Positions 13,001 to 27,700 of a DNA stretch of 64,000 nt are shown here, piece after piece. A program made the position numbers and the translations under genes. Every line of letters begins with the position of its first letter. Position 1 is the first letter of the stretch. The notes under the pieces are model-generated. The model searched no databases. It had not been told where the DNA came from and worked only from the letters and a program-made list of their open reading frames with translations. Source of the DNA: Sebastes aleutianus (Eukaryota > Chordata > Actinopteri > Perciformes > Sebastidae); NCBI GenBank assembly GCA_916700875.1, contig CAKAKS010000038.1, positions 13,941,444 through 14,005,443 on the forward strand. The letters run 5' to 3'.

Positions 13001-16000
13001 TGAAATCACTCTCCCTCTGCGTGTGTTGTAATCAGAGCTTCTCTGTGCTTTGTTGACATAGCCAGCCGGCCGTGCATGCTTTTTAGTGCATGTGAGCGTG
13101 CCCCATTGGCTAGCTCAAAGCCGCTGCTCTGCACTGCGCTCATACGGCGGTTACAACTGATAACCCCGTCCCGACCGACACCATCGTCGCGGAAGCGTAG
13201 CACCCACCCTCTGTTTCCCCCTCAGGTAAACACTGTTAGCTCTGTCAGCTCTTTCGCTGTATTTTGCACTGTTAGCGCTGCGAGCTGCTGGCTCGCCATC
13301 GCTATGTTGACAGCCATTGAGAGGCGACAGAAATGCTCCCGATCCCGTATTTAGCACCTTCAATCAAGAAGAACCAAGTTAGTTGGTATCGCACTGCATT
13401 TACATGTAAATATAAAAGCAGTGGAAATACTGTCTGTAAGTGGTTGGATCAGCTACAGGGGCAACAAGGGACCTAAAATGAGCATCTTGTTGCTATGGAA
13501 GGCTGCTATGTGACCACAGCCTGGCCTTGAAATGAAAAGACACTCAAAGCATACATTACACATGTACGAGGTAACGCCAGACTCAAAAACAGCAGTCAAA
13601 GTGGTGTATACATATATTGTAGCCTGCTTTTGAAACCCTTATCCACTATTTGCAAGATCGGGTTCAACACCTGAGCTTGATTTCCTGAACTAAGACCCGT
13701 TTAATCCCTGATCCCTCCTGTCCTGACCTTGACCAACTCTTCTTGCAGCTCCTGCCGTTCTTCCTCTGTCATGACGGGAGGAGGGGTAGAGGGGCCGGCA
13801 ACCACCACTGCGTCTTCTCCCACCTCTGGGACCGAGTCCGGATGCTGCTGGGAACCTGGAAGGTAGATGAAAAATGTTAGATCCATCCGTACCTCTCACT
13901 TGGCATGTCATGCGTCTGCTTTGAGGCGACAGAATCTCTTTTTTTTTTTTTTTTTTAAAGACACGTTCACATGTTTGTGCCCATGTTTGCTGTGTGACAG
14001 TGAACAGGTGGTATGGGAGGGGAGGCTGATGTTGGCTGTCAAGCTCTGCTCAGCTGTCATGTTCCCCTGGAGGATGGTAGCACGTGAATATGGGAAAGAT
14101 AGCAGAGAGCAGGATTAGAAAAGTTAAGGATGCTAAAGATGCTGTTTGATGACGGGTGATAGCCAAGAGGGAAAAGCTCTCGCAGTCATATATTCACTCC
14201 ACTCACGTACAGTATACCGTGAGCACGCTTGTCTTTTGATGTTGCCGTCTCTGACAGAGCTATGGCCAGTAGGAGCAGCAGTGCATCAATAATACAAAGA
14301 ACTTTCTAGATGGAGACATCCTGGGCTCAGACAGCGTGAGAGAACAGAGCAAAGGAGTTGTTAAGATCCGTCAGTCAAAAGGACACCAGCAGGTGAGGAT
14401 GTACGGGGCCAGAACTGAGCTGGAATAGGGACACAACATGTCTCTAAAATCATTTTTCTTCTTATCTGGGTTTTCCTCGTATTTCAAGTATTCAGAGTAA
14501 AAGCAAAAAAAATATAGAAAGAAATAAAAAAATTGTATGGTGTAAAAAAAAATAAGAGAGAAAACCCAAGAGTTAAATAAATAATTGTTGGGGGAGGAGA
14601 CAAAAAAAGGAACTGATTGAGAACAAAAAATGGGTCTATACTGTCCCATTACCAGGGGGAAGGCAGAATCCCCATGTAAAGACTGAGAAGAGGCTAAAAT
14701 AGACCGGCAAATTCATTTCATTAAAGCATTGGCCTTAACAAATATTGAACTTCTGAACCCACTAGAATCATGGAACTAGTAAGAAAATGTGGGTTGGCCT
14801 TGTACATTGCCCATTGTAAATACAGTAGGAAGCTAAATAACATTGTTTAATTGTCCAATTACCCTTAAGGCCGTTCGTTACACACGGGGCGTGACGAATA
14901 AACGACACAAAAGTGCGAAATACTCTCCTAGGAATATTATGTACAGTGTCTATGGCTTTTAGTCTGAAAGGTAAGAACAGAAGGAGTGGATCTGGTCTGC
15001 ACTGCACTTTGTTAAAAGTATTCATGACAAAAACAGTTCAAAAAAATATATTGACATGCAAATTAAAACACACAAAATAAACACCCCCGACGTTTTAAGG
15101 CCTTTAGAATGAACAAGAACATCTTGTTCTGCATATGCACGGTTGTTGTTGTCGGAGATCATCTTAATCAGAAAACACAATGACATGCTAACAATGGAAA
15201 TAATGCTTATTCACTTTGTCGCCGAGCGTTGGATGAGAGGATCGATACCACTCTCATATCTATCTGTAAAATATGAAGCTAACACTAGCAGCCAGTTAGT
15301 TTAGCTTAAAATCTGCCAACCAGCATCGCTAGGTTCTAGTGGTTTTGGCACCTTTTCTCTCGTTCATATCGCTCTCTAAAGCTCCAAACATGTTTAAAAA
15401 CATTAACTGAGACAGAATATTCGTCAAGGACAGAGATACCAAAATCACAAGCAATATATACTCCCACGAAGAATACGATACAAACATAATCTACTCATGA
15501 AGTTACACCAGTTCTCAGCCTTCCAATCGCAAAGTGTTGCCACAAGCTCAGGACTGGGCTGTGCCATTACTCGCTCTAACAATAAGTAATACCATGGGAA
15601 TAAGAAGCATGGATTTTCCAACTAAAAATCTGTACATCATTTTACAGAGGAAATAGAGGCGGGCATTACAGTAATTAGGAGAGTGGGAATCACCACCCCC
15701 ACTGTTCCTCTGAAGCGTTACACATCATCTGCCCTCGAGCTCTCCCCCACCCCCCTCATATATCTTTCTCACGTCTTACATTTGCCCTCTCTTCCCATTA
15801 CTGATGACACAGCAGTGCCATTCACACACACAGACACACTATATAGACACACACCTGCTTACAGCGACAGAATTGTGTAATGGACACTTCCCCTCAGTCA
15901 CTAAAAAGACAACTCCCCCTCTGTATTAAATAGTACTTTTATTTTGATAACCTACTTTTTTGTGAGATTACAGTGAAAGTCCATTACCTCATCAAGGTGA

Positions 16001-17838
16001 CACCTAGCATGAGTTATCTGCTGTGTACAATGTTGTAATACATTTCTGCAGACAGCAATGTGAGATATGTACGTGTGAGTGTGGAGGTGCTGAGTGCGAG
16101 ACAGAAGTTTTTATGTGGGTGTAGGCCAAAGTTTGGCTCGCTTTACCAAACTGCATACTCACCCACATTTCTGCCCCACCCCTCTGCTTTAGCTCATTTC
16201 CTCTTAGACCAACTGTAAGAGCCACTTAAGCACATACTGTATTTGTAACATGCTCTACCCAATGACCACCTAACTCTCTGTAGCTGTCAAATCCATAACA
16301 GCTAATTAGAAAAACAGGCCTGAGAAACAGACTGCCAGCTCATAATTATCTCTTCTTTTGTGATAACGAGTCACAAGCAAAGCTCAACAATGGTTTAGGT
16401 CAGCATGACTAATGAAGCCTAATCATCATTATAGTTGGTACTTTGTTATTGTGACTCATATCTGATTTATACTCCTGTGCGCCTATGTGGGCTGCTCTTG
16501 CGTACGCTAGGCATACATACATAGTACTGCGGCGGATTGCATGTAGCATGTAATTACTTTTTGATTTGGACCCGAGGTTTCCAAGTCCTTTGTCAGGCAG
16601 TCTTTAATCTATATAATAGACGTGATTCAATAGTTCCATATAAATTTGGCCAAACACTACTCCATGGCTGGAAAAAAAATGATGGAAGAGTGGGATGATG
16701 AGGAGGAGCTCCAGTGCCTAGAATTAATAAGGTTGTTGTTGCAACGGATGTGAGGTACTTGTCCGGAAATCCCACCTCCCGGCTCTGATATCAATCAGAT
16801 TTCTTATTGGTGCCCGGACCGTAGTCACATTTTTCAGGAGGTGCACGGCGCAGAAGTATAAATTAGTCACATGTGGAATTGATAGATAATTTTCTTTAGT
16901 CTGGACGCTCGGTTTCTTTTATTTTTTAATTAAAGTAGCCTATAATACAATCTTACAGTTAAAATAAAATAACAAGACTGAAAATTAAAATTATAGATGT
17001 GTCTATGATCTGATCTCCTACATTCCACCTTCATGCACTAAAACGAAACAATAAAAGCTTTTCCTTTTTCTGATGCAGTGTGGCAAAGACACTTTTAAGA
17101 CAACGAAGCAGTCTGCACGGCAGAAAGTCACACTAGATTTGTTATGAAGACGTTTGTGACTCTCTCCAATCCAAAGCGGATGATATGGAACAAGGTGTTG
17201 AGATAGTCTTACACAGAAACTCAGCAAAGGTACACCAGCTGCCACCCACATGTGGTTCTGACATACTGTACAATATACACTTGACTTATTCAACATCATA
17301 TCAGATATTACACTTCTGATAGTATGTGGTCTCAAATTCCTACATTTCTACAAAATGAATGGCAGTCACCTTGAAAGACAGTTCAACATTGGACCCCAAA
17401 AGCTACGGCAACATCTTCCTAGCATGAAATAATCACAATTTAAAAATGTCAGAAAGCACACACAGTAAGGAGCAGACCAATGTCACACAACTCTTTTCCA
17501 ATACACCAAATTCACCAAAAGTTTTCTGCCATCTTGTTATCAATAAATATTAAGAGATGGAAGTAATTTGAGCCCCCTGTTTTCAAAATTGAGTAAAAAA
17601 ACACACTGATGAAAGCAAGATAGATGAGATCATTTGATGTACTGGACAAGAGTTGTACAATGAAATAATCATGACCATAGCAAAATGAATTGAATCTCAT
17701 TCAGAAGTATAATTAGTCTGTTAACTAAATGAAGGTAAACTGAAAATTGGCAAAAGATGCTGTCACACAAACACACACACATGCCACCAAATTCTTCCCA
17801 TCTAATTAACCAAACCCTTGTATTGTCTTTCTGTCCAG

Positions 17839-17890
<52 letters not shown>

Positions 17891-18675
17891 CATCACATCC
17901 TCCGCCCGGCCTCTCCCTTTCCTCCTTGTGATTACCTCTGCTTTTGACAGCTGGCGAGCTGGGCGGCGTGTCGCTGTAGGCCGGGGAGAGGTAGAGGTAG
18001 CTGGCGTTGACTCCTTGTTCAAAGTCAAAGGGAGAGTGGTATTCCTCCAGGGGCTCCATGTTTACAGCTTGTAGTGTGTGTGTTGGTCGGAGTGACTCCC
18101 CACCTCCCGACCGCCACCACCACCACTACCTCCGCAAAGCCAGCCAAGTGCTGATTGTCTGCATGTGATCCGGGCGCGTGCTGTCTCCTTGTTTACAGCG
18201 TCCTGGACTCTTGTGGTGTGTGTGTGACAGAGAGGCACAATATCCAAGTGTGTGTGTACGTGGGAGGAGGTTTTGTATTGGCTTTCAGGTGGTCAGAGTG
18301 AGAGTACAGTGAAGCTGGATTTCCATGCTCTGTCTCTGCAGCAGGCCAAGGCGTTGTGAACCAACCCTCTGCTCCTTTCTTTCTGTTAATAAGTTACCTG
18401 TCCCGTCAAGCAGCTGTTACACACACACACACACACACGCCCTCTTCCTCTCCACCGTAATCCCAAAGGTCACTCCGTCAATCCGTCCTCCAAACATCAA
18501 TTTGTGCAATCAGTGCCGTTTTCAGATGCTAGCCACTGTTAGTGGAGCCGGTGCTGTTGCGTGACACTCCGGTTTCAATACTCTCAGGTCTCTCTGTCAG
18601 TTCTCTCCCTCCCTCCCTCTACTGTCATCCAAGGAGGAAATAAAAGAGGTCCCATTTGTGTGGGCAGGTCACATG

Positions 18676-18708
<33 letters not shown>

Positions 18709-21700
18709 GGGGGGGGGGCATTAGATGAAAAGCATAATCTGCAGTGTCCCAGATTACAGCGACGCGCTAATCCAGGGTGGCCAGTCCAGCTTGGAGCAGC
18801 AGTAATGCTAGTCAGCTACAACGGCAGGAGAGGAGGCCAGAGGCTACACTTGCTATTGTGTGTGCGTACTTGAGGAAAAGTGCTCTGTGTTTGGTAAAGA
18901 GAGCATGTACATATACACGTGCCACTGTGTGTGTTCATATTAGAGCTGCAACGATTAATCGATTGACTAATCGATCAACTATAAAATTAATCACTAACTA
19001 TTTTGGTAATCGATTAATCAGTTTGAGTAATTTTTTCAGAAAAAAAAAGTCAAAATTCTCTGATTCCAGCTTCTTAAATTTGAATATTTTCTGGTTTCTT
19101 TAGTCCTCTATGAAAGTAAAGTGAATATCTTTGAATTGTGGACAAAACAAGATATTTGAGGACGTCATCTTGGGCTTTGGGAAACACTGATTGACATTTT
19201 TCATCATTTTCTGACATCTTATAGGCCAAACAAATAATTGTTTAGTCAACAACAAAAAAAACAGATTAGTCAACAATTAAATAAAAAAATATATTTTTAT
19301 TATCAATCAGATTAATCGGTTGATACATAAAATATTAAATCTATCAGAAAATCCCCATATCTGATATATTCAAATTGTTTGTTTTGCCTGTCCAACAGTT
19401 CAAAAACCCACTAATATTTATTTTAATATAACAGAAGACAAAAAAACAACAAATATTTAAATTTGAGAGGCTTTAAACAGTGAAATTCTGTCATTTTTGC
19501 TTAAAAAATACTTAAATGATTAATTAATTATCAGTTACAATGACCCTTGTCAGATTATAAACCTGATAAATAAAAAAAATAGCATCTAACTGTAATATGT
19601 TATATAACTAAAGCGGCACTATAGCACAGTCGTTAGCTTTTAAGATAATGTCCTATGATTATTAACAATTAACATATTCTGTAGGTGTGTGACAATGTAG
19701 CCAGACTGCTCCTGTCTGTACCTTTAACTCACACACTTACTTATGTTTGTTATTTTCTATACCGTAGATAAGCAAATGTACACGGCATAAATGTACATGG
19801 TTTACCGTTTTTATACCGTTACAACCGTAGTCGGCATACATGTTATTACATCATTATCACTGGGTCACAAGAACACAGTATCTAACCACATAAAACATCT
19901 CATTTTTCCCCCACAAATTCTGAAAGTAGTCTTTATGTAATGTCACACTAAAGCATTTAAAAGAGAGGTATGAGGCAGGAATTCAAGCTACATGAAGAGA
20001 GGAAATATGCAGGAATAAGTCATGTCTCATTCCATTCAAAGGCATTCAAAGGAGTATCAATAGACACAAGCGTGTGCAAGCACCTGCTGATACTCTCAAG
20101 GCTGCAGTGAAGTGGAAAAGCAGCCTGGTGACATTGTAGCACTAATTTTATTGGATTTAGCTGATTTTAGATGCTACTAAGGATTTATAGTGTAGCTCTG
20201 TAGACAGTATGAGGTTTGGAAGGAGGTAGAGACTCATCCTGAGCATAAAAGGAATCAGAAAGGGAAAGTACAGCAGAGCTGTATGAAATCAGGATTATAG
20301 TAAATTCCTAGTAGGAAGCATGACTAAAATTCAAATGTAAATTTGTCCTAAGATTATTCTGATATCTTCGGAAACAGGGATGTCACGATACCAGAAGTTT
20401 AGCAGTCGATACCAATACCAGCGAAATTCCACAAATCGATACCACAGTAAAAAACAAAAGTAACACAATAAATCCCATGTATTCAACATCCAATCCTTAC
20501 TTACTCCTAACATACTGGTTTTTGTTAGTTTTTTTTAGAATGTTGGCATCGACTTGGTACCGAGTACAAAGTCGAGTATTAGTAACTATTAGATTTGCCT
20601 TTTTCTGTACACTGACTTCCTTCCACCATTCCTCTGTGGTTAAGAGCCAGACAAGCATGTTTGTGTGATCTTCTCCAGGAAATACTTCACATTAAGAAGC
20701 ACTGGGGGACAAATTCCACAATCAACTGTGTCAAAGTGAGGAGAATAGAATTTTCAATTTTAAAATGAAGGTGTGTGTACTATAAAATATATGAAAGGTT
20801 GACATTTTTTATATACAGAAAGACAGAAGTGATGTTGTTTGTACAATCCAAATCACTTGGGTCATGCAAGGCAAACATGCAAGGCTATAATGTAACTGTG
20901 CTGTGTCCTGATCTGCAGAGTCAGGCTTCATTGCACTGTGCTTTCATTCAGCAAGGTCAAAGCCCAGGAAGTGACACACATACAGACACTCATCGCACGA
21001 ACTATCGAGTATCAACATGCACTCTGCATGCCCTAAAATAGGCCCACGTCAAGGACAATGACTCCTTCCCAACATCTTTCCTCTCTTGCCCTTCAGATTT
21101 GGGGTCTTTTGACTCATTTTTGTTAGGAAGCAACAAAATTGTGTATCAGTATTAAGTCTCACATGGATATATTCAACAAAACCAAGCACACATGCACACT
21201 AGTCTTTCCATCCTACTCCATCCAGAGGCCCCTTTTCACAGTAAAAAGACACATCTTTTTACAGTAAATGTGAGACATCATTAGAGTGAGACTGCATTAT
21301 TCTGAGACTAAATAATACAGTGGCAAAATAGGTTCATTTGCAAAATCATGTTTTTTCATGTGTGTGATCCAGGGAATTTCAATCAAACTGGTGTTGGGTT
21401 ATTTTGATAAAATATCTCAATTTAAAAAAAATTTAATTTTGATTTATTGTTGTGCACTCAAGGGATTATCAATCAGGCTGGTGTTGGTTTGTTCATTTTA
21501 AGAATGGCTTTTATCTGTTTTTGCAAGTGAACACTTTGATTATTAATGGAGAGGTACATTTTTTAACTTAATCAATACTCAACATAACTTCCACTCTGCA
21601 GCCCTCCTGACCTGTGGATCCACTTATTCAAGAGTGACACTGGATTCATGTGACATTTGTTAAAGAAAATCACTGGTGCGGTTGAATTGGATAAATGGTT

Positions 21701-24700
21701 TGAATTAAAATTCCATCAAAGTCACAGATTTGTTTTTTCATCTTCTTCTTTCTCGTTCTTGGATTATTTATTTGATTTATGAACCAAGAAAAGATAGTAG
21801 CAGCAACATCCAAACAACCCATAGCAGCCACCCAGACTGTAACCAGGAAAAACATTTTCAAGTGGTTAATGAAGCACCGCATGAGATCCATTACCTTCCT
21901 ATTCATGGCACACCCTGTCACATGATTAGCCTAAAACAAGAATCATGGGACATGGATGACTGGGGACGCAGCGAGAGTGCCCACAAAGTTCACATGACAT
22001 GGTGGTGGACGGTGGTTTTACAGTGGCACGACATGACGTCTGCTCTAAGCCAGCCGGCTGCTGGCTGTAATTTTAAATTTACCATGGAGACACGAGAGTG
22101 GTATCAGTCTGCTCATCTAAATCTCGGCAAGAAAGCGAATGAGCATATTCTTCAAAATGTTGAACTATTCCTTTAAAAACAAGGGGAACATACTAAGTCA
22201 GGTTCATTCTTCAGACACAAGCTCTGACATATGCAGACTTATCCCTAATATATGGGACCCTGATGTTGAAGAAGAAGCCTGTTCTCTTAGTGAAAAGAGT
22301 TTCCCTCATACTATGTGCACAGTCCCCCAACTGGCACTTCATGGCTGCAGTTTACAGCCATGATATTATAAGAAGGAATAAAAAAAAATCTCTGCAATAA
22401 TAATACAGTAGGACCTACTTTGTTTCAATCATCTCAGTTGTGCTCATGTTCAAGAGACGCCCGCCAGCTATTATTAATATTATTATCAAAAAATTTAAAA
22501 AATAAAATAAAATTCCCCCCCTGTGGCCTGTGCTTTACCTGGATTAAATATGTTGACTACCTTGTTTCAAAATATATCCTTTAAAAAAAACAACTGAGTT
22601 GAGGTAAAATAGCAGGTCTCATAAGAACAGAAGCACTGGAAAACTGCATACTTGTGAACCTTGAGACCTGAAAAATAAGGAGGATTTCAAAACCAAAGCT
22701 GGGGTCTGGGGGTCCTCCCCCAGAAAAAATTGAGTTTCAGAGACTTTCCTGCGTTGCTGAGGTGACTTTTAAAGAATGAAAATAACAAAATAATAAGTAC
22801 ACTGCAACAGCATTTTTTTTTGTTAAATAGGCCTACTTTTACTTCTCAGGAAAGAAAACTGAATAATTCGCCCCTCTGGCGTGAACTTGTGTGAATCTCT
22901 GGTATAAACTAGGCTAATATATTCATTAGTTTTCATTCATTCATTTTTTGCCCCTGCTTGAGTATTTCTTTCTCTGTACTGAAGGCCCTTTCATGGTACG
23001 TGTCCACAGGGGTGTGTTTTATCATTGGACACTTCATGGGCTGCAACGAGACACAAGGCACTCGGCACCTGATTGGACGAACTCAACTCAACTTTATGCA
23101 AATGAGAAGCAGCCAATGTGACGGCCCGTCTCTCGAATCACGCCGCCACGCTACCAGAATGAATTGCCCGGCTGCTACATAGACAATGAATGAGAAGCGT
23201 GGAATGGACGGAGGCTGTGGACACGAACCATCAGACATAACGCGACAACGGCACCGCTGCGCTATGAAACACGTTATTTCCAATGGTTTGCGCCACGCTA
23301 CGCCAACTTTGCTGTGATGCTGCGGTATGCGCGCGAGTGCAGCTCAATGCACGCCGCGGTGTCGCAAGCAGCTCTCCTCTGCCGGGAAAAGACATTTGGT
23401 GTAGCTCTATTGCTGTCCGTGTGGAAACAGTAGGGCTTATACACGCTGTTCAGTGCCAGAAACACGTTGAAATAACAAAAAGGAAAAAAAAAGAAACGGT
23501 GTAAAACATTGCCATAAACTGGGAGAAATGCAGAAGAATTGTGACCCCGGGAGGAAATGAAAAACAGGAGTCTCCCGGGAAAATCGCGAGGGTTGGCAAG
23601 TATGGAAAACTGTCTACAGTGATGTGAACAGAAAACAATACAGAAAGATGTAGAAAATGGGGCCTGAAATTCCAGTCTCTTTGGAGTCAGTAGTTAGGCC
23701 TACAGCAGTTTGTCAGTCTCATTTATCAATATCTATTCTAGTGCTTCTTTGAAAAAGTGATTGATTTAAAAAAAAGGGACTAAATGACAAATGAAATCTT
23801 AGGTTATTAAGTTATTTAGGGTTCATAATTTATACACCCACTATGCTCTATTTGACAGTGAGGCCCAAAGTTTCTCTCTACAGTGTCATGTTGAAAGATA
23901 CTTAGTCTGATGCAGCCAGACAGGTGAGACCTGTGCTTGGCCAAATCTTACACCTTAATGAAAAATTCTCCATAAAGAAGAAGTTAAATGACAAGGAAGG
24001 AAATGGCCACCGCAAAATTTGAGCTGACAATTTCTACAGTTTCTTCTTTGTGTTACAGAAAGACTACTAAAGACTGCATTTTAATGCAACATGAAACAAT
24101 TTAAACAAACACGACATGTATATATAACTATAAGTAGCTTTGTATGCAACTATATTCGGGTTATAAAAGGTATCTTGTTGTGATTTCCATTACTCTCTCT
24201 TGTCATTGCTGCAGTAAACTGAGCATAGTGCAGAAGCTTTAAAGGGTGAGAATATTCAACCCATTATATAGAACATAGGGAACATTTTAATCATACACCA
24301 CATTTGCCGCTTTTCATTTATGCAACAATCATCTCAAAGATGAAAGTTTTCAAATAGACAGGGGGATTTTCCCTTTAATCTTTGAGATGAAATGTGCAAA
24401 TCTGCTGACACCAGTGAACCTGCAGGTTTTCTGGTTAGGCTAGGCGCTTTGAGTAGTAGTTTTTGTTCAATAATGGCTCACATCAAACCCTTCAAGAGCT
24501 CTTTTTAAAACGACTTGTGACAACCATGTGCAGACAGGCATGTATTTTTGATAGGGCTGTCAATCAATTGAAATATTTAATCATGATTAATTGCATGATT
24601 GTCCATAGTTAATCGTGATACATCGCAAATTAATCGCACATTTTTTATCTGTTCAAAATGTACCTTAAAAGGGAGATTTGTCAAGTATTTAATACTCTTA

Positions 24701-27700
24701 TCAACATGGGAGTGGGCAAATAGTCTTGCTTTATGCAAACGTATGTATATATTTATTATTGGAAATCAATCAACAGCACAAAACAATGACAAATATTGTC
24801 CAGAAACCCTCACAGGTACTGCATCTAGCATAAAAAATAATTATGCTCAAATCATAACATGGCAAACTCAAGCCCAACAAGCAACAACAGCTGTCAGTGT
24901 GTCAGTGTGCTGACTTGACTATGACTTGCCCCAAACTGCATGTGATTATCATAAAGTAGGCATGTCTGTAAAGGGGAGACTCGAGGGTACCCATAGAACC
25001 AAGTTTCATTCACATATCTTGAGGTCAGAGGTCAAGGGACCCCTTTGAAAATGGCCATGCCAGTTTTTCCTCAACAAAACTTAGCGTAAATTTGGAGCGT
25101 TATTTAGCCTCCTTACCGACAATATCTTCACTTCACTAAACCTAAAAATTGCAAGATGCGTTTCTGCGTTAAAGAAATTAGTGGCGTTAACAGGAAATTG
25201 CATTAAAGTATTATTATCACGTTAACTTTAACAGCCCTAGTACATAGTTATTGCTATCCTTTACAGTGCGGAAAATAAGTACTTTTTTAACTTTTCACTG
25301 TGCAGCAAACCCCACAGCTATGATGGCCACCAAATATTCAGTCATGTAAAAATGCAAAAGCACTTTTTAGGATAGTTTAATTAGACAGGGCTGGATAATA
25401 AATCCATTTTTTAAATTTTGTCAGTAAGATTTTGAGGATTGAGTATGTTTTTGTTCTAGCGAAAAACATTTCTACCACAAACAAGTCCGCTGCGGGCTAC
25501 ATGGTTTGACGGTTGTTATCTGTGACAGACTTCCTCTGGCTGTTCACACAGCTGAAAGCATCCAGTTGTGCCTCACTGAAATCTAATAAGACAAAAATGT
25601 TGGCCACTATTCGTGATCAATCTCATTAGACAACTGCATTTGAAAAACAAGATAGATTGGGAAGCCTGACTGTCTCATTTTTGAACATCTGATTTGAGCA
25701 AAGGCCACCTAGGCACACACAATCAGAGGAGAGCAGACTCGCCTCACCTGACAGCTCCTTTGAGAACCACCACTAATTATGCTCGCTGACCTTCCTCCTT
25801 CTAAAACCTGCTAACCTCGCTCCTTCTCATCTGCCGTCTCTGAGCAGCTGTCAATCACTCGTAAACTCGTGACCAAAGAGTCAAACTACGCGATGAGAAA
25901 GTTTGTGACCCGGCCGCCATGTTGAGATCTGTTGAGGAAATACCAAGCACCGCCCACCAGCCGGAGCAAACTTTCTAATTTTACAGCTAAACAGTACACT
26001 ACAAGATGTTTCTGAAAACATTTGAGGTGAGAAATAGGCATTACAGTAACAGAATATTGATTCATATTTGATTAGCGCTGCATAGTTTGACCGTTTGATC
26101 GGAGTGCGCGAGTGACTGACAGCTGCCTCCGTTGAATGAACAGCCAATAGGAATGCAGTCACGGGCTTGATTTTTTAAAGCCTGAAAACAGAGCCATGAG
26201 GAGGTACAGAAGTCTAGTTTTCTCAGAACATTTGAATTACAATATGCTGAAAGGTTATTATGGGATTTTTGCCCAATGATGCCAAAAACTACTGCAGTTT
26301 TAAGGAACATCAATCACAAAAACATAGCCACAGGGTACACAATACAGAAGAAAATTAGTTATTGCACCTGTTTGTTGAGGGCAGTGATGGAAGAGGGCAT
26401 AAAGCTCTTAATGTAGCGTACATTTTCACAGATCAGAGATCTCTATCTGCAGCCGGATGGGAGCAGAGTGAAGCAACAGTTCAGGCCAGAGTAGCTGGGG
26501 TCATGGGCTATGTGCTTTGCGTGTGATGGCAGTGTCAATGAGGGCTGGGAGGTTGGGAGAGAGACCAATGACCAATGAAATACTGGTGACTGAGCAGGCT
26601 GTAATCCAACAGGTGACAGTGACAAGAACGCAGGTAGAGCTACCATAGCGACCAGCATAAAAGCATGACAATAAAGTGAACTTACTTCAGGGTCTGTTGC
26701 CATGAGAGTGTGACGATAAAAAAAGGAGAACTTATCAGTTCCTGTGAGGAACAAGGAAGGAACAAAGAAGGATGAAACTTCTGCTATATTAGGTCACATA
26801 TCTGTTTCTCTATCTGTGCTTTCAAGGCCACATAAGGAACCTTAAAGAGCTACCACAAGACAAGATATTTGCTGCTTTAACTGCTGGTGCATCAGCTGCA
26901 CAGACACGGCAGAAAATAATGTAATGTGTTAAAGGAAAACCTTGAAGGTATAGGCAAAGCATAGAGAACCTACATTACCAAAGAGGAACCATGGTCACAA
27001 GACAAACAGCCAGACAAGCTGCCCCTAACTAATAGTGACTAAGAGACAATTTGCTTAAAAATACATTGAGATGACATAGAGACTGACAGGGTTGTCTGAC
27101 CAACACAGACCTCATTCAGTCTGATATTAATAAGCACACATTATCAACCAGTAACAAGTTACATCTGTCAATATATAAAATATGCTGCACCTTTTTAACC
27201 TTGAGGCCAAAAAACACAAAATACAACAGGCAGACATCAGGAAATTACATTTCTGCAGGGGGTTGAAGAATGTTTTTGCTAAAGGGAAATGAGGTCAGGG
27301 CTGTGCCTTGTTTACCTGGCATCCCCTTGAGGTGAAAAAATAAACCTCTGTCATTTGCTTCTTTCCATAATAACTACAAGGCCATGTTATGCTCAAATAA
27401 ATTACAAGAAAAGAGAGTTTTTGATCAACTAAAACTGAGTCTTACAAGCAAATATTTAATTAATTGAGCAAACACATGCACTTGCCTGAGAAGCAGCTAG
27501 GCAAGTACACAAACCTGGAGGATGTGTAGAAGTGGTGTGGAAGTATGGGAGAGCAGATGGCTGCCTAGCAGGAATGGAAATGTCCAGATATGTGTAGGAG
27601 AGGAAGGGAAGCAGGACTGGTAGGTACGATGCATTCACAGCATACCTGTGGTTCATGCACTCACCTCCTCTCCTTTTTATTAAAATACTTGGCAGTCAGT

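Noticed and set aside
12429..18059. Identity as tpd52l2 with zbtb46 next door
   Set aside because: The PrLZ-type N-terminus (SPFDFEQGVN, SYLYLSP) and the ERNRRSLAFRGGGG N-terminal exon of the neighbour fit TPD52/ZBTB10, not TPD52L2/ZBTB46.
17669..18074. Open frames on both strands across the CA tract beside the tpd52 exon
   Set aside because: Their length comes from the dinucleotide repeat. Only 17936-18059 on the minus strand shows family similarity and splice signals.
21730..22176. 148-codon plus-strand open frame in the tpd52 first intron
   Set aside because: No recognised domain or splice context; amino-acid composition resembles random intronic DNA.
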